Source of the DNA: Klebsiella indica
Lineage (GTDB): Bacteria > Pseudomonadota > Gammaproteobacteria > Enterobacterales > Enterobacteriaceae
Length of the DNA stretch: 64,000 nt
Direction: 5' to 3'
NCBI RefSeq assembly: GCF_005860775.1
Contig: NZ_VCHQ01000020.1
Location: forward strand, 1-64,000
Positions 42,563 through 54,996 of this stretch are shown here, one piece after another. The position numbers and the translations under genes are program-made. Every line of letters begins with the position of its first letter. The first letter of the stretch is position 1. The notes below the pieces were generated by a model, which searched no databases, was not told the DNA's origin, and saw only the letters and a list, made by a program, of their open reading frames with translations.

Positions 42563-43093
42563 TTACTGAAATTCGAGGGTGAAGGTGGCGGTTGCATTAA
42601 CGTGCCCGGCGGTGACCGGTACCTGAGTGGCCATCAGCCGGGCATAAAAATTCAGCGTGTTACTCTGGCCCGGCGTCAGCGTGGTCCACGGAATGGCCGA
42701 TGAGTCGGCGTTGAGCGGCAGCGCCGACTGTTGACCATCAAGGATTTGCACGCCAATGCCCGCCGCGGCTGAAGCCCCGCTGTCGAGCGCCAGCAGATCG
42801 GTATTGATGCTGTCGGCTACGCCGGTAAAGCCCACTTTCACCGCGGTGACTGCACTGCCGCAGGGAGACAGCACAATACGAAAGGGAACCAGCGGCGTGG
42901 AGGCGCCCACCGCATGGAACTGTTTTGCAGCGTTATCCATCAGGTCGACGGTAAAATCTTTTGACTCGCCGGCGACGGCGCAGGCGTTATCCCGCACGTA
43001 GCCGCTGATGGTGATGGTGCTGTCCGCCGCGCTGGCGTTGGCCATCGCCAGTGATACGAGGGCGATCAACAGACAGAAGGTTTTTTTCATCAT
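42563..43093 (-). CDS. fimF: FimF, minor type 1 fimbrial subunit
   Basis: 176 aa, with a signal peptide ending NASA near residue 22 and donor strand [18 protein letters not shown]. Cysteines are in DNACAV and LSPCGSA. The ending [10 protein letters not shown] is typical of chaperone-usher pilins. Starts at ATG 43093 or 43090. Assigned as FimF by order after the usher. Confidence 0.88.
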   Translation of the reverse strand: MMKKTFCLLIALVSLAMANASAADSTITISGYVRDNACAVAGESKDFTVDLMDNAAKQFHAVGASTPLVPFRIVLSPCGSAVTAVKVGFTGVADSINTDLLALDSGASAAAGIGVQILDGQQSALPLNADSSAIPWTTLTPGQSNTLNFYARLMATQVPVTAGHVNATATFTLEFQ

Positions 43094-43103
43094 TAGGGTT
43101 TCC

Positions 43104-45731
43104 TTAGCGGCACGTGGCTGACAACTGACTCAGCGTCTGATTCTGGCTTTCTGGCGGCAGCCGGTAGTCAGCCACGCAACTGGCGCCCGGGCCTTCACCC
43201 CATTTCGCCTGTACTTTGCCGACCAGCGGCATCCCGCTGAGATAGACCTGGCCATTGTCTGCCACGATGCTGCCGCCCTGGCTGCTGTCTGACGTGACCA
43301 GCGCGCCGAAGGGAACCGGCTTACCGTTGTGGGTAAGCGACATCAGCAGCCTGAGGCCGACGTGGGCTTTAAATTCAGCGCGGACAATTGCGCCGTGGGT
43401 CGGCACCACGCTGGCCACCGCGTCGTCCAGATCGACGTTATCGGCCAGCGTGTTGGTGTCCAGCGCCACCCGGTTTTCACGGTATTCGGTGGCGTAGGGC
43501 AGTACGGCGTAGCCGCGCCAGTCAGTCTGCACGCCGGTCTGATTTTCCACCTTCACATTGTCGGCGCCGGGGGCTTTGATCAGCACGACGGTATCGTTCA
43601 TCGGCTGGCTCAGCGTGACGCCATCGGCATGAGCCAGCACGCCGCCGCTGAGGCCATAATAAAGCTGCTTAATGCTGTCGCTGTGGCTGTAACCGATGTT
43701 GGCATTGCCGTAACCGCCGCGGTAATTCAGCGCGGCGTAGCCGCTACCGCCGCTGTCGCCATCGCCGCCGCCCGCGTAGCCGGTCTGCACGCTGTAGCTC
43801 AGGTTGTTGCCCTCCAGCAGCGTGCCGTACAGCCCCGCGAGGCTGGTGGTCCGCCCGTTCAGATCGTTCGACATGCTGTAGCTGGCGCTGGCGTGTCGCC
43901 AGGCGGATTTGCTGTCCGAGCGTAGCCAGTGGCTGAACGGAATATTGACATTGACGGCCAGCATCTGGTCGCGCCCCTGCTGCCAGGCGTTTCGGGTCAG
44001 GCTGTAGCTCAGCGTCCAGTTGATGTCGTCGACGGCGGCGTTCAGCCCGGCCTGCAGTTGCTGGTCCGCTTTGCCGGTTCCCCAGTAAGTCTGATGGCTG
44101 CCGCTCAGGTAGAAGGTGGCGGTACGCCCCAGTTGTTGGGTGACGCTTAGCTGTACTTTTCCACGCTTGTTATAAGCAAGGTTGTAGTAATCGGTGAAGG
44201 TCGGCTTCACGTCAATGACACCGTCCTGGGTTTCGACGCTGTAGCCGCTCATCCGGTGATACGTGGTGTCGGCGAAGCTGAAATAGCCGCGCGTGGAGTA
44301 ACGGTAACCCACCAGCTGGATATTGGTGCCGGTATCGGTCAGCGACTTGTTATAGAGGAAGCGCACCGACTGCCCCTGATGCTCACTGTCATCGGGGAGG
44401 GTGGCGTTCGCCTGGGTGATATCCAGCGACAGGGCGCCCAGTTCTCCCAGGTTTTTACCCACGCCGACATTAAACGCGCGGTAACGATCCGCCAGTTGCG
44501 TGCCGCCGTACAGCGTCCAGCCCGCGGGAAGCCCGCGCATCACTGTGCCCTGGAAAAATGCTGGTTTGTCCTGCTGGCCGTTGCCGCTGCGGTACTTCCC
44601 GGCGGTAAGGGCATAGCGGGTATGTCCCTCACGCTGGAGTACCGGAACAGAGGAGTAGGGCACGGTGAAGACCTGGCTGCTGCCATCCGCCTCTTTGATG
44701 GTCACCTGCAGGTCGCCGCCATTACCGGCGGCATAGAGATCGTTGATGGTGAAGGGGCCGGGCGGCACCGTACTCTGGTAAATCTCGTAGCCGTTTTGTT
44801 TAACCGACACCTGCGCCGTGCCGCGGGCAATCCCGTGGATCGTTGGTGCGAATCCTTTCTGACTGTCCGGCAGCATATTGTCATCAGACGCTAACTGCGC
44901 CCCGCGAAAATTGATGCCGTCGAAGACATCGCCGTTGGTGTAGCTGTCGCCCAGCGTCAGGCGGGAACGTAGCGACGTGATGTCGCGCTCCAGCCAGGTA
45001 TTGACGTGCTGCCACTTGTTTTCACTGGTCGATGCGCTGCCGCCGCTGCTGTAGCTCCAGGTGGTGTTGTCGCGCAGACGCCACGGGCCCAGATTCAGCC
45101 CGCTCTGCAGATTCAGATACGCATAGTTGCTGTTGCCGTTTGCGCCGCTGTGGACGCTGTTGCCGGTAAAGTTGTAGTTCAGCAGCCCGGCGTTAATGCC
45201 GTTATCCCAGAGTTCGGGCGGAATATAGCCGCGGGCGCGGTTGCCCATAAACACCTGTGGGATAGTCAGCCAGAGCCGCTGCTGACCGACGTCGAAACGG
45301 GTGGTTGCGTCCTTGATGAGCTCAGTTAATGGCAGGCAGACGTCAGTCGCCAGTGCGTTCATTCCCGGAATGGCAGACGTACTGACGCCCATACCGGCAA
45401 GCTGTCCGCGGGTCAGACAGGGCGTCAGCCCGTGCCCGTTTTCTCCGGCATTAAAGGTGATATCGCGGGTGGTCATATAGCCATCATTCAGATAGATATC
45501 CACACGATAGGTGCCTGGCGGGAGTTCCTGCCCTTTTTCAAAGCCGGACAGGTCTGCCACGGCTGCGGGATCGTCCGCCAGAAAACGAGGGTTAAAATAG
45601 AGATCTGCCTGGGCGAAAAAAGCCGGGGAGGCAAGCAGAAGAGCAATGGGGATCTGAGCTAAAAGGTGAACAGATCCTGGGGTCATACGGCGGGTATCCA
45701 AACGCTCAGGTCCATATTTAAGATGTGACAT
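43104..45731 (-). CDS. fimD: FimD, outer membrane usher
   Basis: 875 aa, full length. The signal peptide ends FFAQA. The N-terminal chaperone-subunit binding domain starts [25 protein letters not shown]. Then come a 24-strand barrel with a plug domain and two C-terminal domains with the [12 protein letters not shown]...ATCR disulfide region. It secretes and polymerises the pilins. GGAGGG lies before ATG 45731. Third long gene of the operon, after the chaperone. Confidence 0.96.
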   Translation of the reverse strand: MSHLKYGPERLDTRRMTPGSVHLLAQIPIALLLASPAFFAQADLYFNPRFLADDPAAVADLSGFEKGQELPPGTYRVDIYLNDGYMTTRDITFNAGENGHGLTPCLTRGQLAGMGVSTSAIPGMNALATDVCLPLTELIKDATTRFDVGQQRLWLTIPQVFMGNRARGYIPPELWDNGINAGLLNYNFTGNSVHSGANGNSNYAYLNLQSGLNLGPWRLRDNTTWSYSSGGSASTSENKWQHVNTWLERDITSLRSRLTLGDSYTNGDVFDGINFRGAQLASDDNMLPDSQKGFAPTIHGIARGTAQVSVKQNGYEIYQSTVPPGPFTINDLYAAGNGGDLQVTIKEADGSSQVFTVPYSSVPVLQREGHTRYALTAGKYRSGNGQQDKPAFFQGTVMRGLPAGWTLYGGTQLADRYRAFNVGVGKNLGELGALSLDITQANATLPDDSEHQGQSVRFLYNKSLTDTGTNIQLVGYRYSTRGYFSFADTTYHRMSGYSVETQDGVIDVKPTFTDYYNLAYNKRGKVQLSVTQQLGRTATFYLSGSHQTYWGTGKADQQLQAGLNAAVDDINWTLSYSLTRNAWQQGRDQMLAVNVNIPFSHWLRSDSKSAWRHASASYSMSNDLNGRTTSLAGLYGTLLEGNNLSYSVQTGYAGGGDGDSGGSGYAALNYRGGYGNANIGYSHSDSIKQLYYGLSGGVLAHADGVTLSQPMNDTVVLIKAPGADNVKVENQTGVQTDWRGYAVLPYATEYRENRVALDTNTLADNVDLDDAVASVVPTHGAIVRAEFKAHVGLRLLMSLTHNGKPVPFGALVTSDSSQGGSIVADNGQVYLSGMPLVGKVQAKWGEGPGASCVADYRLPPESQNQTLSQLSATCR

Positions 45732-45803
45732 AGTCCCTCCGGTCCAAAATCGCCCGGCATTCGGTATTTTTTCGTTCCGGGGAGAACGCTGCTCCCCGGA
45801 CAG

Positions 45804-46517
45804 TTATTGCATTACGCCTTTCATTCGCGGGGTGAGCGCGCCGTAGTCGTTAATCGTCCGGTACGTAATGTCGCTACCCGCATCGGACGGTAAACTAACG
45901 CTGGCTTCCCCTTTTGGTGGAACCAGTGCATTTTTCAGCACCCGGGTACCGGCATTAAGTTCGGTGACCGTCAGGTAGTAAGGCGTAGGGTTGATCAGCG
46001 TCAGCGAGCCCGCGCTGCGGCGAAACCGCAGTTTTTCCGCAGCCTGATCCGGCGGCAGCGGCAGATTCGCCGGGCGGTAGTAGAGCTTGATACGGCTGAT
46101 AATCGCCAGTTGCAGGGTGTTGTCGCTAAGCTTTGATTTGTCCATGGACGGAATCGCTTTAACGTTCAGCCAGAACAGGGTTTCCCGGTCCTGGGGTAAC
46201 TGGTTACTGGTGGCATCGAGGATGCGCAGGGTACTCTCTTTTTTCCCCTGCATGGCGAACAGCGGCGGCGTGATGACAAAGCTGCCGTCTTTTGCTCCGT
46301 CGGCATTTTCCACCCATGACTGGATCAGAAAGGTGCTTTTGTCATCATTATTGGTCACCGCCAGCTGAACCTGCTTTTGTCCAGCCGGGTAAATGACGCG
46401 CGTTGCGCCCAATGATACGCCCGCTTCCGCCTGAACGCTGAAGCCCGCTGTGGCGGCCAGTAAAAGACCTGCCAGTAAACCGCGCATCCGACGCAGGGTA
46501 CCCAGTGTATTTTTCAT
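45804..46517 (-). CDS. fimC: FimC, periplasmic pilus chaperone
   Basis: 237 aa from ATG 46517 (MKNTLGTLRRMRGLL; AAAGAGGT site), preferred over GTG 46538. The signal peptide ends QAEA. Two immunoglobulin domains; the chaperone signature is LFWLNVKAIPSM at about residue 120. The ATRVIYPAGQKQVQLAVTN strand holds the subunit-anchoring arginine, and a lysine follows in the second strand region. It delivers pilins to FimD by donor-strand complementation. Confidence 0.95.
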   Translation of the reverse strand: MKNTLGTLRRMRGLLAGLLLAATAGFSVQAEAGVSLGATRVIYPAGQKQVQLAVTNNDDKSTFLIQSWVENADGAKDGSFVITPPLFAMQGKKESTLRILDATSNQLPQDRETLFWLNVKAIPSMDKSKLSDNTLQLAIISRIKLYYRPANLPLPPDQAAEKLRFRRSAGSLTLINPTPYYLTVTELNAGTRVLKNALVPPKGEASVSLPSDAGSDITYRTINDYGALTPRMKGVMQ

Positions 46518-46563
46518 GCTTACCTCTTTCTTACTCACTGTTATTTCCTGTTACCGGTACTGA

Positions 46564-47103
46564 TTACTGGTAGGTCAGGGAGAACCAGGCCTGAGCATTT
46601 GCAGCGCCTCCGGTGACCTGATTCCCGGTGGAACGATATTTGGCGACAAAGTGCAGCGTGGTCGGGCCGGTGTGCAGCTGTGTCCATGACGCAGGCGGCG
46701 CATTCAGCGGGATTTGCCTGCCGGTTTTATCAAACAGCGCGATACCAATGCCGGTAGCGATACCCGGCCCCTCGCCAACCGAGAGCACGTCCGGGTTTTT
46801 ACCATCGGCGATGCCGTGAAACGCGACGCCAACGCGCTGGCTCACGGTGGTACTACACTCCTGCAGGTGAATATCAAAGGGGATGGGATTGGTATCTTCC
46901 CCTGTGGAATGAAAGCGGTTGCTGCTGATTTGCCCCATTCTGACCGTCATCTGGCGGTCGCCCGCTTCAACGCGGCAGGACTCGGCAATGACAATCCCCT
47001 GGAAACGCATGCTGCCGCCGGGCAGCATGACGTTCCACTGGTTGCCGGCCAGCGCCAGCGGTGGCAGCAAAAATAGCAACAGACCTGATTTCATCCTTTG
47101 CAT
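46564..47103 (-). CDS. fimI: FimI-type fimbrial subunit
   Basis: 179 aa from ATG 47103 ([28 protein letters not shown] upstream). The signal peptide ends ALAG. The pilin fold has cysteines in ESCRVEAG and LQECSTT and the ending QAWFSLTYQ. It sits between fimA and fimC as fimI does in E. coli, where it is thought to end or anchor the rod. Confidence 0.88.
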   Translation of the reverse strand: MQRMKSGLLLFLLPPLALAGNQWNVMLPGGSMRFQGIVIAESCRVEAGDRQMTVRMGQISSNRFHSTGEDTNPIPFDIHLQECSTTVSQRVGVAFHGIADGKNPDVLSVGEGPGIATGIGIALFDKTGRQIPLNAPPASWTQLHTGPTTLHFVAKYRSTGNQVTGGAANAQAWFSLTYQ

Positions 47104-47170
47104 CTTTATCACCTCAGGTTTATTCGGATAGCGGGCCATCCTGGCCCCACATGCTTCCCTGCCTGATGAA

Positions 47171-47722
47171 TTACTCGTACTGAACTTTAAAGGTGGCGTC
47201 AGCGTTAGCAGTACCGGCAGTGGCGGCACCGGTTGCGTAGTAGCGAGCCTGGAACGGAATGACGTTAGTACCGTCGTTCAGCGTGGTGGCAGCGCCGAAT
47301 GTTGCGCCATCCAGCGCCAGCGGAGTACCGGTGCGATCAAGGATCTGTACGCCGACGTTCGTCGCGCTGCCCGCCGCGGAACCTTGCAGCGCCAGTACGG
47401 TGGTGTTAGTGCTGTCAATAGATGTACCGGCGAACGCGATAGAAGCTTTGGTTGCAACCGTGGTATCACAGTCATCCAGCTGGATGTTGAAACCGACAGC
47501 GGAGCTGGTGGCGCCCGCTTTTGCCAGTTTTGCCGAACGCACCTGGCCTAACTGTACGGTCTGGTCGAGAGAACCAGCATCAACCGCACAGGCGGCGTTC
47601 ACTACTTCTCCTTTAAAATGCACCGTACCGCCATTGACGGTGGTAGACGTGGACTCGGCGGCCAGGGCGACTGCAGAGCTCAGGGACAGTGCTGAAGCAA
47701 CGATGAGTGCTAATTTTTTCAT
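47171..47722 (-). CDS. fimA: FimA, major type 1 fimbrial pilin
   Basis: 183 aa with signal peptide [21 protein letters not shown]. The mature chain has donor strand [16 protein letters not shown], a cysteine pair ([16 protein letters not shown]) and the FKVQYE ending. Low-complexity Ala/Thr/Gly-rich composition is normal for FimA. Ribosome site AGGAG. It lies only 40 bp after a LuxR-type gene read in the same direction, leaving no room for the usual invertible fim switch. Confidence 0.95.
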   Translation of the reverse strand: MKKLALIVASALSLSSAVALAAESTSTTVNGGTVHFKGEVVNAACAVDAGSLDQTVQLGQVRSAKLAKAGATSSAVGFNIQLDDCDTTVATKASIAFAGTSIDSTNTTVLALQGSAAGSATNVGVQILDRTGTPLALDGATFGAATTLNDGTNVIPFQARYYATGAATAGTANADATFKVQYE

Positions 47723-47762
47723 GATAAATCTCCTGTTAACTAAATAATTCGGAAGCGGTGCT

Positions 47763-48281
47763 TCACTTAATAAAACACTTGTTGTTAAAAAATAGCTTTT
47801 GAAACATAATCCTGTTTTTACAACCTAATTTATTCATCAGGTTACGGCGATGCGTATAAATAGTCTTAAGTTTCACGCCAAACTCTTCTGCGATCTCCTG
47901 GTTGCTTTCCCCTCTACTCAACATATTTAACATCTGCTTTTCGCGCAGACTCAGATGGAATTTTGTATGGTAATTGCCCGACATTTCCTTTTTCAGGAAA
48001 AAGTTCAGGATACTTTTCGTGTTACTCTTTTTGTCCAGTACGGTTATTTTTTCAAATAGTTCAGACTTATAAAAAGCTAAGTCATTGGATGCAAAGGCGA
48101 CAATGTTCTTATTTGAAAAATAAATCCATTCCGCCCCCGTAAGATCGTTGCAATCCAGGTCTATAATCAGGAAGAAATTGTCAATAAACTCTACCCCGAG
48201 CAATTCAATAAGGCCCAGAGTAAAATATTTATCCTTAGATAAAATATTATTTGATAGATTCATATCTGAACGCAATCTCAT
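47763..48281 (-). CDS. LuxR-type DNA-binding regulator upstream of fimA
   Basis: 172 aa. The C-terminal HTH is of the LuxR/FixJ type (about 105-165: [44 protein letters not shown]). The N-terminal 100 residues are not recognisable as a receiver; no phospho-acceptor pattern is clear. It is markedly AT-rich and Asn/Lys/Phe-rich compared with the fim genes. The start is weak (AAGG touches the ATG); an ATG at 48263 is also possible. Position suggests control of the fim operon, perhaps as its first gene (inference). Confidence 0.8.
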   Translation of the reverse strand: MRLRSDMNLSNNILSKDKYFTLGLIELLGVEFIDNFFLIIDLDCNDLTGAEWIYFSNKNIVAFASNDLAFYKSELFEKITVLDKKSNTKSILNFFLKKEMSGNYHTKFHLSLREKQMLNMLSRGESNQEIAEEFGVKLKTIYTHRRNLMNKLGCKNRIMFQKLFFNNKCFIK

Positions 48282-49062
48282 CCTTGGGTTGACCTTTAAC
48301 TCATCGTTAATAAAACCATTCAGCGAATTGAGAGTAATCTATCATCGCCCATATCAATGACACATGCGGTAGAAGCCCTAAAAGTTCTTATGTCTGCATG
48401 AGTGGTTTATTGTGGTGTTATAATCTTGTTTTTATATAAAAAACAGATATATATATCGTAATTTTTCCTTAAGTTGGTGTTTTTTATAAAAAATGCGATA
48501 GGGGCTGGTTATCATTTTAACCAGAACAATAGGCACACTCTTTATATTGGATTTTTCTTAGGGAACATTCTCTGCTGGACCTGCATTTTTTTATCCTTAA
48601 CATGTCAGATTTTCTTTTTCTCAATTTTAAATATCCCGATAAAAATGCTTGCGCAAGAGTATTTGCACTGCTTTTAGTTCTTTTATTCCACTAAGGAAAA
48701 TCTCATTAGCAACACTTTCTTGTATCAGGCCGTTAATTGCCTGAGTGACTATTATGCGATCATGTCTTTGTCCTCATTTTCATCATGGTGACAGATACTG
48801 CCAATGCGTCCGGATACGTTGAACGCGTCGCTGCGCTGACATGCCTGCTGTGCGTTGCACAGGATGGCAGGTAGCCCGTCGTTTTGCTGAGGACAATAAT
48901 ACCATCGCATTTTCATTTGGTTATATGTATTTTGTTTTTTTGTTTTTTAGGTGTTATAATCTGGATTATAAGAAAAATATAACCAATTTCAGCATAAAAT
49001 GCTTGATATACCAAGGTGTATAGAGGGGGTGTGCTTCTGAGGATGATTGTTAAGGCTAGTAT
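48282..49062. other. AT-rich intergenic region between the two divergent fimbrial-type regulators
   Basis: 780 bases without a supported gene. It holds two similar TATAAT-containing stretches on the plus strand, GTGGTGTTATAATCTTG near 48410-48426 and TAGGTGTTATAATCTGG near 48948-48964, possible -10 regions. A small inverted repeat TCAGGC...GCCTGA is near 48727-48746. Two short open frames (48474-48677, 48841-49023) lack ribosome sites and recognisable features. I found no fimS-like TTGGGGCCA pair. Confidence 0.5.
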
Positions 49063-49887
49063 ATGATCTACAAAATTCAAGATACGATTCATTTCCGCAG
49101 TGATGATGGACTGCTATGGCTCGATGATGAATCGGGCGTCACGTTGACGGCAACAACAAGTCGTCTGCTTAAATATCTTTTAGACCACAAAGAACATGTG
49201 GTTTATCGGGATGAGATACTGCAAAATGTCTGGGATGCACATGGATTACGGACTTCCAGCCATAGTCTCAATAAGTATATTTCGGATCTGAGAGCCGTAT
49301 TCAGGAATATGGGCTGTGACGAGGACGTTATTGTTACTGTGCCCAGGGTTGGATTTATGGTGTCTGAACGTATTGTGATAGAGAGAATAACGCCCCCTGC
49401 CCATGAGGTTAACGCGCAAAAAGAGCATGGCAGCGACAGTGTTAATCACCATGAAAACCGCCCTGACCAAGAAAAAAGCAGCGTATCGGTCGCGGTGATT
49501 AAAGCCGCCTCGTATATGTGCTTTGCACTGCTCCTGTTTACGTTGTTGTTTGTCGGTTTTAAAACGGATTTTTATCATCCGCGTTTGTTGACGGGGCAGG
49601 CTCAGGTCTATTCTTTAGGGGATACAGGAAAATGCCGGATTCAGAGTTTTAGCATCGTACCGATGGAATACAGAAAGCAGGTTATTGCGATGGCCAAAGA
49701 TCTCATCGTAAAAGAGGGCATGCGCTGTTCAGATAACAGTGTTTTTTACTTTAATGTTGCAGAGACGGTACTAAATGGAAATCCGGGACGGGTATTTCTA
49801 GCGCACTGCATATATTTAGATGAAAAAAAAGGTGATTTTTATTCATGTGAAAACTATTACAGGGCTGATTATGCAATTGTTCAGTAA
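49063..49887 (+). CDS. CadC/ToxR-type membrane-bound winged-helix regulator (MarT-like)
   Basis: 274 aa. The N-terminal OmpR-type winged helix is about 5-105 (TTSRLLKYLLDHKEHVVYRDEILQNVWD, SLNKYISDLRAVFRN, VPRVGFMV). A polar linker rich in H, N, E and D follows, then one membrane helix about 150-168 (YMCFALLLFTLLFVGF) and a periplasmic tail with cysteines. Next to a FidL-like gene, the pair recalls Salmonella MarT-FidL. It is AT-rich like the LuxR gene it faces. It probably regulates surface structures; target not known. Confidence 0.78.
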   Translation: MIYKIQDTIHFRSDDGLLWLDDESGVTLTATTSRLLKYLLDHKEHVVYRDEILQNVWDAHGLRTSSHSLNKYISDLRAVFRNMGCDEDVIVTVPRVGFMVSERIVIERITPPAHEVNAQKEHGSDSVNHHENRPDQEKSSVSVAVIKAASYMCFALLLFTLLFVGFKTDFYHPRLLTGQAQVYSLGDTGKCRIQSFSIVPMEYRKQVIAMAKDLIVKEGMRCSDNSVFYFNVAETVLNGNPGRVFLAHCIYLDEKKGDFYSCENYYRADYAIVQ

Positions 49888-50356
49888 ACGCCGGGGCGTT
49901 AGGGGGTATATTATCTCTGCAGTGTTATGCCTCATTTTGGTTTTTGGCCTGTTGATCTACGCCGGTCATCATAGACGTGGTTTTGATTGTTCAGCAAATT
50001 TGCGTATTGAATCCACGTCACCCGCGTTTGATGCCCAATTGAAGACTTTCTTAATTATGCGGGATAATCATTCCGGATATTTTGATGTGTCAGGCAAGGT
50101 AATGCTCAACGATACCCGTTACAACGTTGCAAGATCGTATCATTTTGAATATGAAAATCAGGGCAATAATATTTACCACTTAGTCAGAACCTCGCTTTCC
50201 AAAAGAGAGGCGGACAACATGGTTGAAAGTGTAATGCAGAAAGTTTTTTTTAGTCCGGATCCAAATTCCGGACGGTATATCAAAATCCAGAAGATGAAAA
50301 ATGCCTATGTGATACAAAACCTGTATTCACCGGCATTAACATGTGTATATAATTGA
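49871..50356 (+). CDS. FidL-like inner membrane protein
   Basis: 161 aa from ATG 49871 (MQLFSKRRGVRGY; AGGG 6 bases upstream), overlapping the previous gene by 17 bp. One membrane helix is at about 13-31 (IISAVLCLILVFGLLIYAG), followed by a periplasmic domain starting FDCSANLRIES, with a second cysteine near the end (LTCVYN). Salmonella FidL has the same single-span layout and lies next to marT. Its job is unknown; partnering the regulator is a reasonable guess. Confidence 0.6.
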   Translation: MQLFSKRRGVRGYIISAVLCLILVFGLLIYAGHHRRGFDCSANLRIESTSPAFDAQLKTFLIMRDNHSGYFDVSGKVMLNDTRYNVARSYHFEYENQGNNIYHLVRTSLSKREADNMVESVMQKVFFSPDPNSGRYIKIQKMKNAYVIQNLYSPALTCVYN

Positions 50357-50559
50357 TTTTTATATATTTATTGCATTTTAAGCAGCATTTTTCTCGTCGC
50401 CAGCACTTATCGGTGGATGTACGATCTGTTCGCTTCCGGGGCGTTCCCGCCCCCTAAGTTATGCCGTATTGACTCCCGGATTCCGCCAGCTTAGTCGTCA
50501 GACCGAATATGACCGTTTACACTCGTAATCAATCCATCTAACGACACCGCCGTCGGCGA

Positions 50560-52577
<2,018 letters not shown>

Positions 52578-53441
52578 GTGGTCAGAAATGCAACAAGCTT
52601 TACTCCGAAATCCCAAAAACCCGGCATGCTGGCGCTATTGATGCTGGGGTTGTTCAGTATCGCCGGGCTCGCTTCCGCGAATCAGTTGGCGGATATCAAA
52701 GCGCGTGGTGAAATGGTATGCGGCACGCTGTCCACGACTGAACCGTTGGGTTTTACCGATCCGAAAACCCTGAAAGTGGTGGGTTTTGATGTGGATGTCT
52801 GCCAGGCGCTGGCGGATCAACTGGGCGTCAAAATGGTACAGAAAAGTTTGTCAGTGGAAGCGCGTATTCCGGAACTGCAGATTGGTCGGGTAGATATTCT
52901 TTCCGCAGCGCTGGGTTATACCGCTGAACGTGAAAAGCAGATTGATTTTTCATCTTCGCATTTCCAGGTGCCATTGAAAGTGCTGGTGCCGACGGCGGCG
53001 GGCTATAAAACGCTGGCAGATCTGGCGGGTAAACGGGTTGGTATGACCTCCGGTTCGACCTCGGAATACTGGCTACGCAAATCCTTCCCGAATATTCACG
53101 TGGTGACCTATCACGATTCACCTTCGGCGTTCCTTGCCTTGCAGCAGCGTAAAATCAGTGGTCAGGCATTTGCACAAACGTCAGGAGTGCGTTATTTACG
53201 TGCCGGTAAAGGCGCTTACACCTTTATTGACCAGGCGATCGGTTGGGAACCGAATGCCCTGGGGATTCGCAAAAATGAGCCAGAATTCCTTGCGGCGGTA
53301 AATGATGCACTGGCAAAAATGGATCAGGACGGCAAACTTGATACTATCTGGAATAAATGGCTGGGGGCTGATACGGTTTATAAAATTAAACGTGAACATA
53401 AATTAGAGTCTATTGCCCAGGTGAAACAAACTCTGCAGTAA
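52578..53441 (+). CDS. Amino-acid ABC transporter periplasmic binding protein
   Basis: 287 aa from GTG 52578 (GGAGGG 7 bases upstream). The signal peptide ends LASA near residue 34. Family 3 solute-binding fold: LADIKARGEMVCGT, VVGFDVDVCQALADQLG, QIGRVDILSAALGYTAEREKQIDFS. It resembles polar amino-acid binding proteins (GltI/FliY class); the substrate cannot be read from the sequence. First gene of an import-and-conversion block. Confidence 0.9.
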   Translation: MVRNATSFTPKSQKPGMLALLMLGLFSIAGLASANQLADIKARGEMVCGTLSTTEPLGFTDPKTLKVVGFDVDVCQALADQLGVKMVQKSLSVEARIPELQIGRVDILSAALGYTAEREKQIDFSSSHFQVPLKVLVPTAAGYKTLADLAGKRVGMTSGSTSEYWLRKSFPNIHVVTYHDSPSAFLALQQRKISGQAFAQTSGVRYLRAGKGAYTFIDQAIGWEPNALGIRKNEPEFLAAVNDALAKMDQDGKLDTIWNKWLGADTVYKIKREHKLESIAQVKQTLQ

Positions 53442-53586
53442 TTGAGTCATAATAAATAACAATCTGCATCCGATGGGCGAATTTTTTCATGGCGGGGAAT
53501 AGTTTGCGCGGAAAGTCGCTCGGGCTATTTCCCGAAACATGGCTGCGTATTTATGTCGTTATTTCTGCATCAGGGAGTGAAGTCTG

Positions 53587-54285
53587 ATGGTAAGTTTTAA
53601 CCCCATTACCTTACTGCAAGGTGAATATTTACAGTGGATATTGTCCGGTCTGGAAAATACGCTACTGCTGTTTTTTCTTTGTCTTATTTCGGGGTTCATT
53701 CTGGCGCTGCTACTTGCCTCGATGCGTATTTCTGGCATTGCTCCATTGCGCTGGTTTGTGGTGTGTTATGTGGAATATCACCGTAATGTACCGGCGCTGG
53801 TGCAATTACTGCTGTGGTATTTCGGCTTATCCGCCATCTTGCCATACAGTTGGTCGGATTGGGTCAATCAACATGGCAGTGAATTCTTTTTTGCTTATGT
53901 AGCATTGACGCTGAACAGCGCTGCGTTTATGTCGGAGGATTTGCGCAGCGGCCTGCGTTCCATTGCCCGCGGGCAGATGGAGGCCTGTCGTGCATTAGGG
54001 CTGAACTTTTCGCAGGCGATGCGCGATGTGATTCTGCCTCAATCGATTCGTGTGTCGATTCCGCCGCTGATCGGCCAGTCGCTGGCGCTGTATAAATCCA
54101 CCAGTCTGGCAATGGCAATTAGCGTCGCGGAGCTGACCTACGCGGCGAAACAGATCGAGAATGAAACGTTTCGTACCTTTGATGCGTTTGCCATTATTTC
54201 GGTGATTTACCTGACGGGTTCACTACTGATTGTCACCGTCGGCGCGGCGTATGACCGTTTTGCCTTGCGTTCCGGGAGCCGCTAA
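53587..54285 (+). CDS. Amino-acid ABC transporter permease 1
   Basis: 232 aa, inner membrane, His/Glu/Gln family permease with about five spans. The cytoplasmic EAA loop is GQMEACRALGLNFSQAMRDVILPQSIRVSIPPLIGQ. It begins 145 bp after the binding protein and its TAATG end overlaps the next permease. GltJ-like. Confidence 0.92.
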   Translation: MVSFNPITLLQGEYLQWILSGLENTLLLFFLCLISGFILALLLASMRISGIAPLRWFVVCYVEYHRNVPALVQLLLWYFGLSAILPYSWSDWVNQHGSEFFFAYVALTLNSAAFMSEDLRSGLRSIARGQMEACRALGLNFSQAMRDVILPQSIRVSIPPLIGQSLALYKSTSLAMAISVAELTYAAKQIENETFRTFDAFAIISVIYLTGSLLIVTVGAAYDRFALRSGSR

Positions 54286-54992
54286 TGAACGATATGCTGA
54301 ATATTGTTACGAAGTATCACCATTTACTTTTTACCGGCAGTTACCCCAATGGACCATTAGGCGGGCTGGCGCTGACGCTGCTGATTGCCGCCGCTGGATT
54401 ACTCTGCGCCTTTCCGCTGGCGATTCTGGTCGGTATCGCGCGTACCAGCAAATATAAGATTTTTTATCTGCCGGTGACGCTATTCAGCAGCGTGGTACGA
54501 GGATTGCCGGTGTTGATGCTGGTGTTCTGGTCCTATTTTGCCGTGCCGCTGATTTCAGGCCACTCTATTTCCGGTGTAAAAACGTTGATCGTCGCACTGG
54601 TGATTTATGAAATGGCATTTTTAGGGGAAATTGTGCGCGCGGGCATTAACTCCGTGCCGCGTGGCCAAATTGAAGCCGCTCGTACGCTGGGAATTAGCTA
54701 TTCGCAAACCATGTGCGAAATTATTTTACCGCAGGCGTTGTTTACCATGATTCCCAGCATTCTGAATCAGTTTATTAATTTGATTAAAAATACCTCGCTG
54801 GGGTATGTCATCGGCGTGGCGGAACTGACGTATTCCGCATATCAGATTAATACACTGGAATTAACTCAGCCTCTGCAGGTTTTTGCAATATTGGCAATTA
54901 TCTATTTTATCATCTGTTTTTCACTGACGCGCGCGGTCGGCAAACTGGAAAATATGATTCAGCGTAAACGTCAGATTAATCCCCAGGAGTGA
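54285..54992 (+). CDS. Amino-acid ABC transporter permease 2
   Basis: 235 aa, GltK-like partner of permease 1. The EAA loop is [36 protein letters not shown]. Start and stop overlap by one base with the gene before it, so translation is coupled. It forms the membrane pore with permease 1. Confidence 0.92.
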   Translation: MNDMLNIVTKYHHLLFTGSYPNGPLGGLALTLLIAAAGLLCAFPLAILVGIARTSKYKIFYLPVTLFSSVVRGLPVLMLVFWSYFAVPLISGHSISGVKTLIVALVIYEMAFLGEIVRAGINSVPRGQIEAARTLGISYSQTMCEIILPQALFTMIPSILNQFINLIKNTSLGYVIGVAELTYSAYQINTLELTQPLQVFAILAIIYFIICFSLTRAVGKLENMIQRKRQINPQE

Positions 54993-54996
54993 AGCA

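Noticed and set aside
48474-49023. Two short open frames between the LuxR-type and MarT-like genes
   Set aside because: AT-rich, no ribosome site, no recognised feature; hydrophobic runs are expected from T-rich DNA.
50430-50460. GGGGCGTTCCCGCCCC hairpin as terminator between the FidL-like and beta-glucosidase genes
   Set aside because: No T run on either side and it lies far from both stops; not called.
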